NCBI GenBank assembly: GCA_035536775.1
Contig: DATLNM010000004.1
Coordinates: 1 to 17,793 of the forward strand
Direction of reading: 5' to 3'
Length of the DNA: 17,793 nucleotides
DNA from: DATLNM01 sp035536775
GTDB lineage: Bacteria > Actinomycetota > CADDZG01 > WHSQ01
Of the stretch, positions 1 through 10,331 are shown piece by piece. Position 1 is the stretch's first letter. Every line of letters begins with the position of its first letter. The notes below the pieces were generated by a model. That model saw only the letters and a program-made list of their open reading frames with translations, had not been told where the DNA came from and searched no databases. The position numbers and the translations under genes were made by a program.

Positions 1-2
1 AG

Positions 3-1496
3 GCCTACGCCGACTACTTCGGCAATGCCATCGACGTCAACAACACGTCGCCTGAGGCGACATCGCCACCGTCCTTCCTCGCCGAGGACCTTTGTCGCGT
101 GGCGCGCCCGAAAAACTGGACGTGCCCGCTACGAGACCTGAACGACGGCAGGACCGTGGATGATTACTTCTACGAGCTTGTCGACTTCGACAACGGTGGT
201 GTGCACGAGAACTCGACGATCTTCTCGGGTGCCCTGTGGAACATCCGCGAGGCGCTCGGAGGCGAGCGTGCCGACCTGATCGTGTACAAGACGCTGACCG
301 AGTTCACCACGCCGCTCGACGAATTCAATGACGGGCGCAACTCCGTGCTTGCCGCCGCCGATGCGCTCGGGGCCACTCCCGCAGAGATCGCTGCCATCAA
401 CGCTGCGTTCGACGAGAAAGGCATCGTCCCCGGCTGGGACGCCCGTCCTTCAACGTCTGGCTCGACGGTACTGGCGGCCGACGTAGCTCCACTCGGTTTC
501 TTTCTCGAGATGTTCGCGCCCGAGGCATCGGGCACCAAGTACGTGATCGGTGACTATGCCGACAAGCGCGACGCAGACGGCGAGCACCCGCTCGAGATCT
601 ATGTCGGCGATATCGCGGGGGGACCGCTGACCAAGGTCGGCGAGGACGAGTCGTCAGACACGACCAGTGATGAGGCCCCCGACATCTCGGGCAACAAGGT
701 CGTGTGGGGCCACGTCACCGACCAGGGTGGCGGCTTCTACGACCTCGACGTTCACTCGCGCACGATCGGCGGGTCTGTGAAGACGGTCGCGGGCGGGCCC
801 GGTCTTCAGATGAACCCCGCGATCGACGGCAAGACGATCGTCTGGGAGGACACGCGCTCGGGCGGCGAGGACATCTGGATGAAGCGCGGCACGAACAAGC
901 CGGTGAGGGTCGCCGGAGGACGCGCGCCTCAGCTCGCGCCTCAGGTCTCGGGGGATTGGGTCGCGTGGTGGGTTCCGGGCATCCCGAACCAGCTCGCCCC
1001 GTCGATCGGGGTGAAGAACGTGAGAACGGGTGCGAAGTTCTCGATAAAGACGACCAACCCGAATACTTTCATCGGCGCGCCGGTGTTGGGCCCCGATTAC
1101 CTCACGTGGTACGAGGACCCTGACTTCGACGGGCTCGGGTCGATCCGCACCACCAAGTTCACCGGGCGCAGGGTCAAGGACCTCGTGCCCGAGACTTCGG
1201 CGCAGGCGCCGGTGTGGACGAGTTTCCTCACAGGCGCCTTCACCGGGCCTGCGCTCGCCGCCAACGCGACCACGATCGCGTACACCGACGAGTTCTATTA
1301 CGCGATGCGGGACGTGAATGAGCCCGTCGAGGCCGCACAGGTCGGCCGCGACGTATGGGTCGTCCCCTTCGCAGGAGGGACCCCGACGCTGGTGACGACC
1401 GACCGTGGCGACCAGGCATATCCCGCCCTCGGAAGCGGTTCCACGGTCATCTGGCTCGACGCGTCGTCGGGCCGCACCGACCTCGTACGCAACTAG
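3..1496 (+). CDS. C-terminal part of a secreted M4/M36-like zinc metallopeptidase with a TolB-like beta-propeller (5' truncated)
   Basis: The frame is open from the left edge, so the GTG at 99 is internal and not a start. Numbering from the first whole codon, residues 1-10 (AYADYFGNAI) resemble the stretch just after the third zinc ligand (E-x-Y-A-D-Y-F) of fungalysin/thermolysin-like peptidases. Residues 67-86 (VHENSTIFSGALWNIREALG) and the end of the helical lobe at about 140-146 (GIVPGWD) also fit that fold. The HExxH zinc motif would lie off the window. From about 147 onward the protein changes to repeated blades of the type 'isGnkvVWxD...DIw.....', for example VVWGHV, IVWEDTRSGGEDIW, VAWW, LTWYEDPD and VIWLDASSG, as in TolB/WD40-like propellers. 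Inferred role: extracellular proteolysis, with the propeller as a binding module. The peptidase call rests on pattern memory; the propeller is clearer. Confidence 0.7.
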   Translation, partial: AYADYFGNAIDVNNTSPEATSPPSFLAEDLCRVARPKNWTCPLRDLNDGRTVDDYFYELVDFDNGGVHENSTIFSGALWNIREALGGERADLIVYKTLTEFTTPLDEFNDGRNSVLAAADALGATPAEIAAINAAFDEKGIVPGWDARPSTSGSTVLAADVAPLGFFLEMFAPEASGTKYVIGDYADKRDADGEHPLEIYVGDIAGGPLTKVGEDESSDTTSDEAPDISGNKVVWGHVTDQGGGFYDLDVHSRTIGGSVKTVAGGPGLQMNPAIDGKTIVWEDTRSGGEDIWMKRGTNKPVRVAGGRAPQLAPQVSGDWVAWWVPGIPNQLAPSIGVKNVRTGAKFSIKTTNPNTFIGAPVLGPDYLTWYEDPDFDGLGSIRTTKFTGRRVKDLVPETSAQAPVWTSFLTGAFTGPALAANATTIAYTDEFYYAMRDVNEPVEAAQVGRDVWVVPFAGGTPTLVTTDRGDQAYPALGSGSTVIWLDASSGRTDLVRN

Positions 1497-1511
1497 GTCC
1501 GAGAGCTTCGC

Positions 1512-1538
1512 GGAGGGCGGCCCAAAGGGCCACCCTCC
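1512..1538 (+). terminator. Hairpin after the peptidase-propeller gene, possible terminator
   Basis: Starting 15 bases after the stop codon, GGAGGGCGGCCC and GGGCCACCCTCC form a 12-pair stem with one C-A mismatch and an AAA loop. It sits between two transcription units in a 103-base gap. There is no T-run after it, so it may act as a U-less terminator or an mRNA-stabilising hairpin; that role is inferred. Confidence 0.5.
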
Positions 1539-1551
1539 CGTTGCTGCCCGG

Positions 1552-1557
1552 TAGACT
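1552..1557 (+). promoter_or_regulatory. Candidate -10 element (TAGACT) for the pantothenate operon
   Basis: TAGACT fits the actinobacterial TANNNT -10 pattern. It lies between the upstream hairpin and the TTG start at 1600, which would leave a leader of roughly 35 bases. I see no convincing -35 hexamer at 16-18 bases upstream, so this is only a candidate. Confidence 0.3.
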
Positions 1558-1599
1558 CAGGTACGACGACCGGTACCCACCGCGGACTGGAGCGCCAAC

Positions 1600-2487
1600 T
1601 TGGATCCTGTTGTGCCCACCCCTTCTTCCTTACGCATCGCGCTCGCCGGCGCGGGCCGTGTCGGAACCGCGGTTGCGGTGCTGCTCGCCGAGGCCGGACA
1701 CGAGATCGCAGGCGTCTGGTCGCGCTCGGATGAGTCGGCTCGGCGCGCGCGGGACCTCCTCGGCTCGGATGCGATCCAGCCCGGGTCCGAGATAAAAGCC
1801 GATGTCCTCCTCGTCGGCGCGGGCGACACCGCTATCGAAGAGGTCGCCGCCACGTTCGGTCCTTCACTGCCCCCCGGTTGCATCGTGTGGCACTTCGCGG
1901 GGTCGCGAGGAGTGGCACCACTCGCTGCGGGGGTTGGTCGATCCGACCTCTATCTCCTAGCCGGGCATCCCGTCCAGGCATGCCCGAGTGTCGTGCTCGG
2001 TATCGCGCGCCTTCCGGGTTCGGCGTGGGGCGTCACCTGCTCGGCAGACGTGCGCGCCAGGGCCTTCAGTCTGATCACGTCCTCGCTGGGAGGTGTGCCC
2101 GTCGAGGTCCGCGAGGAAGACCGTCCCCTGTGGCACGCCGCGTCGGTGATGACCTCGAATGGCATCGCCGCTCTGCTGGGCTCGGGTGAGGCGCTGCTCG
2201 GCGCGATCGGTGTGGTCGATCCCATCGGTGTCCTCGGTCCTCTCGCCGCCGGCACGGTCGCGAATGCCGTTGTGGGCGGTGGCGGCGACGCGACGCTCAC
2301 CGGACCGATCGTGCGCGGCGAGACAGATGTCGTCGCAGGCCACCTCGCGGCTCTCCGAGAGGTCGCGCCCCACCTGGCCGACACATACGAGGGCATCGCA
2401 TGGATGATCCTGGCCGCGGCCAGCCGGGCGCGGCGTATCGAGGAACCCGTCGCAGCTGAGATCGGTGCTGCCCTGGAGGCGCGATGA
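1600..2487 (+). CDS. Rossmann-fold/DUF2520 oxidoreductase, candidate ketopantoate reductase
   Basis: This 295-residue protein opens with a nucleotide-binding Rossmann fold: GAGRVG at 17-22 follows a short beta strand, and the basic SRS at 41-43 after the second strand hints at NADP(H). The C-terminal half matches DUF2520: GHPVQ at 122-126, WHAASVMTSN at 178-187, and TGPIVRGE at 234-241. The start is TTG at 1600, chosen because GGAG at 1589-1592 sits seven bases upstream; a GTG at 1612 is in frame but less well spaced. The stop overlaps the panC start as ATGA. In M. tuberculosis, from memory, Rv3603c occupies the same place beside panC. No PanE/ApbA-type reductase is in the window, so a pantoate-forming role is a reasonable inference from context but is unproven. 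Confidence 0.85.
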   Translation: MDPVVPTPSSLRIALAGAGRVGTAVAVLLAEAGHEIAGVWSRSDESARRARDLLGSDAIQPGSEIKADVLLVGAGDTAIEEVAATFGPSLPPGCIVWHFAGSRGVAPLAAGVGRSDLYLLAGHPVQACPSVVLGIARLPGSAWGVTCSADVRARAFSLITSSLGGVPVEVREEDRPLWHAASVMTSNGIAALLGSGEALLGAIGVVDPIGVLGPLAAGTVANAVVGGGGDATLTGPIVRGETDVVAGHLAALREVAPHLADTYEGIAWMILAAASRARRIEEPVAAEIGAALEAR

Positions 2488-3332
2488 AGGTCGTCCGGAC
2501 GCGCCGAGAGCTGCACGCTGAGTTGGGCCAGGCGGCGAGGCCGATCGGTTTCGTCCCCACGATGGGCGCGCTTCACGACGGCCATGCGTCGCTGGTACGG
2601 ACAGCAAAGACGGATACGGCGACGACGGTCGTGAGCATCTTCGTGAACCCGACGCAGTTCGGGCCGTTGGAGGATCTGGCTGCCTACCCGCGCGATGAGA
2701 CCGGCGACCTCGCGCTGCTCGAGGAGTTGGATGTCGAAGTCGTGTATCTGCCGGCGATCGAAGACGTCTACCCGGCAGGAGCGGCGACGACGGTTTCGGT
2801 GTTCGGCCCCCTCGCGGAGACGCTCGAAGGCGCCGCGCGTCCCGGTCACTTCGACGGCGTCGCTAGCGTGGTGGCCATCCTTCTGAACCTGGTGCGACCG
2901 CAGGTCGCCTATTTCGGTCAGAAGGATGCCCAGCAGGTCGCGGTCGTCAAGCGCATGGCCATCGACCTCGCGCTCCCCGTTGAGATCCGGGTGTGTCCAA
3001 CGGTGCGCGACGACGGCGGTCTCGCCCTCAGCAGCCGTAACGCTTATCTATCACCCGCCGACAGGGCCGCCGCGCTCAGTCTTTATCGCGCTCTTACGGC
3101 CGGGAAGACGGAGCTTCGGGGAAGCGGAGACTCCGCCCGCGCCGAAGCTTGCATGAAGGCGATCCTCGACGCAGCCGATGGGGTGGAACCTGAATATGCG
3201 GTCGTGGTGGACGCCGAGACGTTCGGGCCACCGCATGCAGGACGCGCCACGCTGCTCGCCGTCGCGGCACGCGTAGGCCGCGCTCGGCTCATCGACAACA
3301 TCCTCTTCGATCCTTCTGCCACCAGGAAGTGA
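2484..3332 (+). CDS. panC: Pantoate--beta-alanine ligase (pantothenate synthetase)
   Basis: PanC condenses pantoate with beta-alanine through a pantoyl-adenylate, using ATP, as the last step of pantothenate synthesis in the cytoplasm. The 282-residue length is normal for the family. Visible motifs: FVPTMGALHDGH at 23-34 containing the HIGH-like ATP site, FVNPTQFGP at 53-61, RPGHFDGV at 119-126, YFGQKDAQQ at 143-151, and RDDGGLALSSRN at 175-186, the flexible KMSKS-equivalent loop. All key regions are present, so it should be active. The ATG overlaps the preceding stop as ATGA, with GGAGG at 2475-2479, implying translational coupling with the DUF2520 gene. panD follows seven bases later and supplies its beta-alanine. 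Confidence 0.97.
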   Translation: MKVVRTRRELHAELGQAARPIGFVPTMGALHDGHASLVRTAKTDTATTVVSIFVNPTQFGPLEDLAAYPRDETGDLALLEELDVEVVYLPAIEDVYPAGAATTVSVFGPLAETLEGAARPGHFDGVASVVAILLNLVRPQVAYFGQKDAQQVAVVKRMAIDLALPVEIRVCPTVRDDGGLALSSRNAYLSPADRAAALSLYRALTAGKTELRGSGDSARAEACMKAILDAADGVEPEYAVVVDAETFGPPHAGRATLLAVAARVGRARLIDNILFDPSATRK

Positions 3333-3339
3333 GGTCAAC

Positions 3340-3720
3340 ATGCAACGTTCGATGATGAAATCGAAGATCCACCGAGCGACCGTCACCGATGCCAACCTCG
3401 AATATGAGGGCAGCATCACCATCGACCGTGCCCTCATGGATGCCGCCGAGCTGGTCGAATTCGAACAGGTCCACGTCGTCGATATCAACAACGGCAACCG
3501 TTTCGAGACATACGTGATCGAGGGAGCTCGGGACTCGGGAACCATCTGCCTGAACGGCGCGGCGGCGCGGCTCGTCAGTCGCGGCGACAAGATCATCATC
3601 ATTTCCTACGGCATCTACGACGCCGAGGAGCTCAAGGGATTCACGCCTCTGGTCGTCAAGGTCGACGACGCGAACCGTTCCACGCAGCCACGCAACACCG
3701 TTCACGCGGTCGAGGCTTAG
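3340..3720 (+). CDS. panD: Aspartate 1-decarboxylase proenzyme
   Basis: PanD decarboxylates L-aspartate to beta-alanine, the second substrate of PanC. It is a pyruvoyl enzyme made as a proenzyme that cleaves itself between Gly24 and Ser25. Here EYEGS places G24-S25 exactly at that position, and Lys9 and Tyr58, conserved in the E. coli enzyme, are also at the expected numbers. That supports the ATG at 3340 over the methionines at residues 5 and 6. GAGG at 3331-3334 is the likely ribosome binding site. The 126-residue length is normal. The gene sits 7 bases after panC and 8 bases before coaX in one operon. Confidence 0.97.
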   Translation: MQRSMMKSKIHRATVTDANLEYEGSITIDRALMDAAELVEFEQVHVVDINNGNRFETYVIEGARDSGTICLNGAAARLVSRGDKIIIISYGIYDAEELKGFTPLVVKVDDANRSTQPRNTVHAVEA

Positions 3721-3728
3721 GCGGCGCC

Positions 3729-4511
3729 ATGCTCCTCGCGATCGATGTCGGTAACACACAGATGCATCTTGGAGTTTTCAAGGGTGATGTCCTCGCACAC
3801 GAGTGGCGCGCCGCGACCGACGCGCGTCGTACTGCCGACGAGCTCGCACTCATGTTCGGCGGGTTCCTCGGCGGCGCCGACCTCTCGTTCTCGAGACAGA
3901 TCGGCGGTGTCGCAATCTCATCGGTCGTCCCGAGGGTGACCCAGGAGCTCCGGGAGATGGTGCTCAACCACTTCGGGTTCCCCCCGGTCGTTGTGGAGCC
4001 GGGCGTGAAGACCGGCATAGCGATCGTGACCGACAACCCGAAGGAGGTCGGCGCCGACCGCATCGCGAACGCCGTGGCTGCGCACGCGCTCTTCCCGGAC
4101 GAGGCAGCGGTCATCGTCGACTTCGGTACTGCGATCACCGTCGATGCGGTGTCGCGCAAGGGTGAATACCTCGGGGGCGCGATCGCACCGGGTATCGATA
4201 CGGCGGCGACGGCCCTCTTTTCGGCAACGGCCCGGATCACACGTGTTGAGCTCGTCGCGCCGGATGCTGCTATAGGTAAGAGCACTGTCTCGAGCGTCCA
4301 ATCCGGGATCGTCTTCGGGATGGCGGCAATGGTCGACGGCTTGGTGGAACGGGTCGTTAAGGAGTTGGGAGGCGATGGACGGGTGATCGCGACGGGCGGA
4401 CTGGCACCCATGGTCGTCGAGCATTGCCATCGTGTGGAGAGGGTCGAGCCGATGTTGACCCTCACAGGCCTCCGGCTCATCTGGGACCGCAACAGCGACG
4501 CCGCATCGTGA
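3729..4511 (+). CDS. coaX: Type III pantothenate kinase
   Basis: CoaX phosphorylates pantothenate, the first committed step of coenzyme A synthesis. It belongs to the ASKHA superfamily, and the type III form is typically insensitive to CoA feedback and needs a monovalent cation. Motifs in order: the phosphate-1 loop IDVGNT at 5-10, ISSVVPRVT at 63-71, GADRIANAVAA at 108-118 with Asp110 as the probable catalytic base, phosphate-2 VDFGTAITVD at 130-139, LGGAIAPGI at 148-156, and TGGLAP at 222-227. At 260 residues it has normal length. It lies 8 bases after panD, and its TGA overlaps the GTG start of lysS as GTGA, placing lysine-tRNA charging and CoA synthesis on one transcript. Confidence 0.96.
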   Translation: MLLAIDVGNTQMHLGVFKGDVLAHEWRAATDARRTADELALMFGGFLGGADLSFSRQIGGVAISSVVPRVTQELREMVLNHFGFPPVVVEPGVKTGIAIVTDNPKEVGADRIANAVAAHALFPDEAAVIVDFGTAITVDAVSRKGEYLGGAIAPGIDTAATALFSATARITRVELVAPDAAIGKSTVSSVQSGIVFGMAAMVDGLVERVVKELGGDGRVIATGGLAPMVVEHCHRVERVEPMLTLTGLRLIWDRNSDAAS

Positions 4512-5929
4512 GTCAGGGAGCGTTCCCGTACTCGTTCCTTCGCACCACCACGACAGCCGCCGTCCACCAGCGTCACGAGGGCTTGGAGCCGGGGGGCGAG
4601 ACGGGGACCCAGGAGTCCCTCGCCGGACGTCTGATGACCACGCGATCACACGGCAAGGTCGCGTTCGCCGACCTCCAGGATGGATCCGGACGCATTCAGC
4701 TGTTCGCCCAACACGGCGTCCTGGGCGACGCCGGCTTGGATGCGTTTACACAGCTCAACGTGGGCGACATCGTCGGCGCTGAGGGCGAGATAGTTCGTAC
4801 GCGCCGTGGCGAGTTGTCGTTGAAGGTCGTGAACGTGGTCCGCCTCGCGCCGTGCACGCGCTCGATGCCGGAGAAGTGGCACGGCGTCACCGATGTCGAA
4901 ACGAGGTACCGGCAGCGCTACCTCGATCTGATCGTCAACCCGGAGGCGACCGCGGCGATCACCGCGCGCGCTGCCGCGAACGCTGCGATCCGTTCTTTCA
5001 TGGCCGATCGCGGCTTCCTGGAAGTCGAGACACCCCTGCTTCAGCCGATCGCGAGCGGGGCGGTCGCCAAGCCTTTCGTCACCCACCACAACGCACTCGA
5101 TATCGATCTCTATCTGAGGATCGCTCCTGAGCTGTTCCTCAAGCGCCTGCTGATCGGCGGTCTGGAGCGCGTCTACGAGTTGAACCGCAGCTTCCGCAAC
5201 GAAGGGGTCTCCACGCGGCATAACCCGGAATTCACGATGCTGGAGGCGTACGAGGCCTACGTGGATTACTCGCACACGATGACGTTCGTCGAGGATCTCG
5301 TCCGCGCGATCGTGCGGGAGGTCACCGGATCCCTGCGGTTCACGACCGCCGATGTCGAGATCGACGTCGAGCCGCCATTCGAGCGGATCTCGATGTTCGA
5401 AGCCATCGAACGTGCCGCAGGAGTCGATCTCCTCGACGTGTGGACCTCCGGTGACGGGCCGGCGCTCGAACGCGCAGCACGTGACCTAGACGTCTCGGTC
5501 GCGCCGGGGTGGCCTCCGGGCAAGGTCGTCGCCTCGATCTATGAGGACGCGGCTGAGAAGAAGCTCACGGGTCCGGTCTTCGTCACGGGATTCCCCAAGG
5601 ACATCTCGCCGCTCGCGAAGGACCACCGGTCGATCCCCGGGTTCACCGAGCACGCCGACCTCGTCATCGGAGGCCTCGAGATCGCTCCGGTGTACTCGGA
5701 GCTCAACGACCCTGAGGAGCAGCGCAGGCGATTCGAGCAGCAAGCGGCGGCTCGCACAGCCGGGGCGGACGAAACCCTGCTTCCGGACGCGGACTTTCTC
5801 GAAGCGCTTACTTACGGGATGCCCCCGGCCGGCGGTTTCGGCCTCGGCGTGGACCGTCTCCTGACCCTGGTTCTGGGCGTCTCTTCTATCCGAGAGGTCA
5901 TCGCCTTCCCCACCCTGAAGCCTCAGTAG
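4508..5929 (+). CDS. lysS: Lysine--tRNA ligase, class II
   Basis: LysS charges tRNA-Lys with lysine. The frame is open further upstream inside coaX, but homology begins with the GTG at 4508, giving 473 residues and a 4-base GTGA overlap with coaX like the other overlaps here. The N-terminal OB-fold anticodon-binding domain is at about 37-110 (AGRLMTTRSHGKVAFADLQD). The class II catalytic domain shows motif 1 near 164-180 ending VETPLLQP, motif 2 FRNEGVSTRHNPEFTMLE at 229-246, the YSELNDPEEQRRRF signature in the C-terminal third, and motif 3 GGFGLGVDRL at 442-451. The protein looks complete. No strong ribosome binding site is visible, so translation probably depends on coupling to coaX. Confidence 0.96.
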   Translation: MSQGAFPYSFLRTTTTAAVHQRHEGLEPGGETGTQESLAGRLMTTRSHGKVAFADLQDGSGRIQLFAQHGVLGDAGLDAFTQLNVGDIVGAEGEIVRTRRGELSLKVVNVVRLAPCTRSMPEKWHGVTDVETRYRQRYLDLIVNPEATAAITARAAANAAIRSFMADRGFLEVETPLLQPIASGAVAKPFVTHHNALDIDLYLRIAPELFLKRLLIGGLERVYELNRSFRNEGVSTRHNPEFTMLEAYEAYVDYSHTMTFVEDLVRAIVREVTGSLRFTTADVEIDVEPPFERISMFEAIERAAGVDLLDVWTSGDGPALERAARDLDVSVAPGWPPGKVVASIYEDAAEKKLTGPVFVTGFPKDISPLAKDHRSIPGFTEHADLVIGGLEIAPVYSELNDPEEQRRRFEQQAAARTAGADETLLPDADFLEALTYGMPPAGGFGLGVDRLLTLVLGVSSIREVIAFPTLKPQ

Positions 5930-5938
5930 GCTGCCTCG

Positions 5939-7366
5939 ATGAGCAGGAGATGGGCGGCCGCCCTCCTCGTCGCGCTCGCCCTCTCGTGCGACGCCCCCGA
6001 TCCGATCCCGAACGAGTTCACGCGACGGCCTCTGGGCACGCCCACCAGCTCGGAAACCAATGTCATCGGCCTCGTGGGGACGATGTCGGGCCCCGACTCG
6101 TGGCGGGGTGACGATGCGTTCGAAGGCGCGGACCTCGGTGTCCACATCCTCAACCGTGAGATCGGCGAAGGCGGACGTCCGTACGAGCTCGTCACGCTAG
6201 ACGACGGCGGTGATGCCGGGCAGGCCGCCGCACTCGTGGAGCAGCTGGCCGCTTCCCCGCGCACCATGGGGGTCATCTATGCGGGGCCTTCGGAGGGCCT
6301 CGCCTCCGCCGCCGCGGCGCTGGCCCAGGCGGGCATCCCGGGGATCCTGTGCTACGGGGATCTCTTCTCGGCGCGTCTATTGAGGGGCACGTTGTTCCAG
6401 GTGTCGCCGCCCTATGCGTGGGAGGCTCGTGCCCTGGGCGAGTACCTCCGCAAAGACCGCGGGTACGTGAAGGTCGGTGCCTTGGTGCGCGACACGCTCG
6501 CCGGACGCACCGCCCGTGAGTCGCTGCGAGCGGCCCCAGGCCTCCGGGACCTGGTGATCGAGACCTTCCCGCACGATGCCGAGGACTACAGGCCGTACCT
6601 CGAGCACATGAAGGAGCAGAGGGTCGAAGCGCTCATCATCGAGGGTGCTCCACGCGAGGTCCTCGCCATCGCCGCCGACCTCGAAGCGATGGGAGCTGCT
6701 TATTCGTCGACCGCGGGCGCGCGTATCGGATCCGCCCCCGGGCGCATCAGGCGACAGCGAGTGCGCACCGGGCATTGGGCGCCGCAGCTGGCTTCGTTCG
6801 ACCTGGGGGTCACGCCGGCAGCGCCCCCTGATCTTCCACCACCCGGGACGGTCGCGTCCGACTCCTACGCGCGAGGCGCGCATTACCTTCCGGTGCCGTC
6901 GTTACGGACGTTCGCGGCCGATTTCCTGGACTGGTGGGGGTCGTCTCCGCTCGGCTGGGAGCATCGTGCGTATCAAGCGGCGCGACTGATCGGATGGGGA
7001 GCTCAGAGCTCCGAGGCCGGCCGCAGCGGCATCGCCGCCGCGCTCGAGACCATCCACGGCGAGCGCCACGGTGGGCTCGAGGTGTTCCTTTCGGGCGACG
7101 ACCACGTCATCCCGGATCAACCCGCGATGGGTCTGTGGACCATCCCGACCTCGGGCACCTCAGTGCCCGAGCGGGGCGATCTTCCGCCGAACTTCCCCTG
7201 GGTTCCCCTCGCCCGCTCGTTCGCCGGCGCGTCCGGCCGTACCGACATCCCCGCCACCGACTGGAAGGCCCTCTTCGAAGGCTCCCCTTCCCGCCGCGGC
7301 CAAGCCCCCCGTTTCACCGCCTTCAAGTTCGGAATAACGACGACCAAACGAGACCCGGTCCACTAG
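5939..7366 (+). CDS. Putative solute-binding lipoprotein, branched-chain amino-acid (Leu/Ile/Val) receptor type
   Basis: The 475-residue protein starts with a signal peptide: MSRR, a hydrophobic run to about residue 15, then ALSC with Cys17 as the probable lipidated residue. The lipobox is imperfect, with Leu at -2. The mature part fits a type I periplasmic-binding fold: IGLVGTMSG opening at 43-51, GADLGVHILNREIG near 63-76, and a substrate-cleft style segment around GVIYAGPSEGLASAAAALAQAGIPGI. The ligand is unknown. It lies 9 bases after lysS, so it is probably cotranscribed, but no permease or ATPase genes are nearby. It occupies the position that, from memory, lsr2 holds in M. tuberculosis. 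A sensory or orphan receptor role is possible. The last 60 or so residues do not resemble a standard receptor end that I recognise. Confidence 0.7.
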   Translation: MSRRWAAALLVALALSCDAPDPIPNEFTRRPLGTPTSSETNVIGLVGTMSGPDSWRGDDAFEGADLGVHILNREIGEGGRPYELVTLDDGGDAGQAAALVEQLAASPRTMGVIYAGPSEGLASAAAALAQAGIPGILCYGDLFSARLLRGTLFQVSPPYAWEARALGEYLRKDRGYVKVGALVRDTLAGRTARESLRAAPGLRDLVIETFPHDAEDYRPYLEHMKEQRVEALIIEGAPREVLAIAADLEAMGAAYSSTAGARIGSAPGRIRRQRVRTGHWAPQLASFDLGVTPAAPPDLPPPGTVASDSYARGAHYLPVPSLRTFAADFLDWWGSSPLGWEHRAYQAARLIGWGAQSSEAGRSGIAAALETIHGERHGGLEVFLSGDDHVIPDQPAMGLWTIPTSGTSVPERGDLPPNFPWVPLARSFAGASGRTDIPATDWKALFEGSPSRRGQAPRFTAFKFGITTTKRDPVH

Positions 7367-7383
7367 CGCCCGGGAACGTTTTT
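7354..7383 (+). terminator. Possible intrinsic terminator at the end of the lipoprotein gene
   Basis: CCCGG (7354-7358) pairs with CCGGG (7370-7374) across an 11-base loop that contains the stop codon. TTTTT follows at 7379-7383. The stem is short and four bases separate it from the T-run, so efficiency is doubtful. Its position, just before the separately promoted clpC, fits a transcript end. Confidence 0.3.
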
Positions 7384-7411
7384 GCCTTGACCGTCGTTCT
7401 AATGAACACAG

Positions 7412-7446
7412 GCTCCGGCTAGTTAAGGAGCACCTCTTCATATAAT
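7412..7446 (+). promoter_or_regulatory. Candidate clpC promoter: consensus TATAAT with an inverted repeat upstream
   Basis: TATAAT at 7441-7446 is a perfect sigma-A -10 in a GC-rich background. The implied start near 7453 would give a leader of about 80 bases before clpC. No clear TTGACA-like -35 sits at 16-18 bases; instead GCTCC (7412-7416) and GGAGC (7427-7431) form an inverted repeat with a 10-base spacer over the -35 zone. This could be an operator for an activator or repressor. I did not find a convincing ClgR-type or HAIR/CIRCE-type site. Confidence 0.5.
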
Positions 7447-7531
7447 GGGAAACAAGGCAGGTCGGGCAGGGCTCGCGGGTCACAGCGGCCACAGGGCTCT
7501 CACTCCCGACCGCAGATAGGAGCGGCCCAGA

Positions 7532-10050
<2,519 letters not shown>

Positions 10051-10054
<4 letters not shown>

Positions 10055-10266
10055 AGGTCTAGGTCGGTCAGTTCCCGGAGGGCGGCGAAGGCCTCGCCGC
10101 GGGGGACGTCACGTTGGGGGCCGGTCCTCAGCAGGTGACCTCCTACGAAGATCTGGATCTCGGCGTCTTCACTGAGGCCGTGGTCCCTCGCGAGCTCGAT
10201 GAGACTGTCGATGAATCGGTCACGGGTGGCGGGGTCCAGTGTGAATGTTGCCGCCGCCTGTGCCAC
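10051..10266 (-). CDS. Small uncharacterised protein (71 aa), convergent with clpC
   Basis: I do not recognise this family. The reading frame continues upstream to 10350, but I chose the GTG at 10266 because AAAGGGG lies six bases before it on the minus strand (10279-10273) and the sequence becomes protein-like from there. Support for coding: most third codon positions are G or C, the composition is balanced, and a plausible fold order is visible: an N-terminal strand (ATFTLD), an amphipathic helix (RDRFIDSLIELARDHG), a strand (AEIQIFVGGHLLR) and a C-terminal helix (GEAFAALRELTDL). No signal peptide, membrane segment or cysteine is present. It overlaps clpC by four bases tail to tail and diverges from radA. 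A link to either gene is speculation. Confidence 0.6.
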
Positions 10267-10331
10267 GGTTTGCCCCTTTCGCCCGTTTCTGTCGCCAGGA
10301 GTCAATTGTCGTCCAGTGCGGGTCGTCGGTG

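Noticed and set aside
1950..2849. Minus-strand 299-residue frame opposite the DUF2520 gene and panC
   Set aside because: Arg/Pro/Ala/Ser-rich shadow of two clearly recognisable plus-strand genes; common in GC-rich DNA.
4424..4507. Upstream ATG extension of lysS
   Set aside because: The extra 28 residues lie inside coaX, are Arg/Pro-rich and have no LysS homology; GTG 4508 gives the usual start and the GTGA overlap.
3656..4576. Minus-strand 306-residue frame opposite coaX
   Set aside because: Covers the well-identified coaX and lacks any recognisable domain; composition is that of an antisense shadow.
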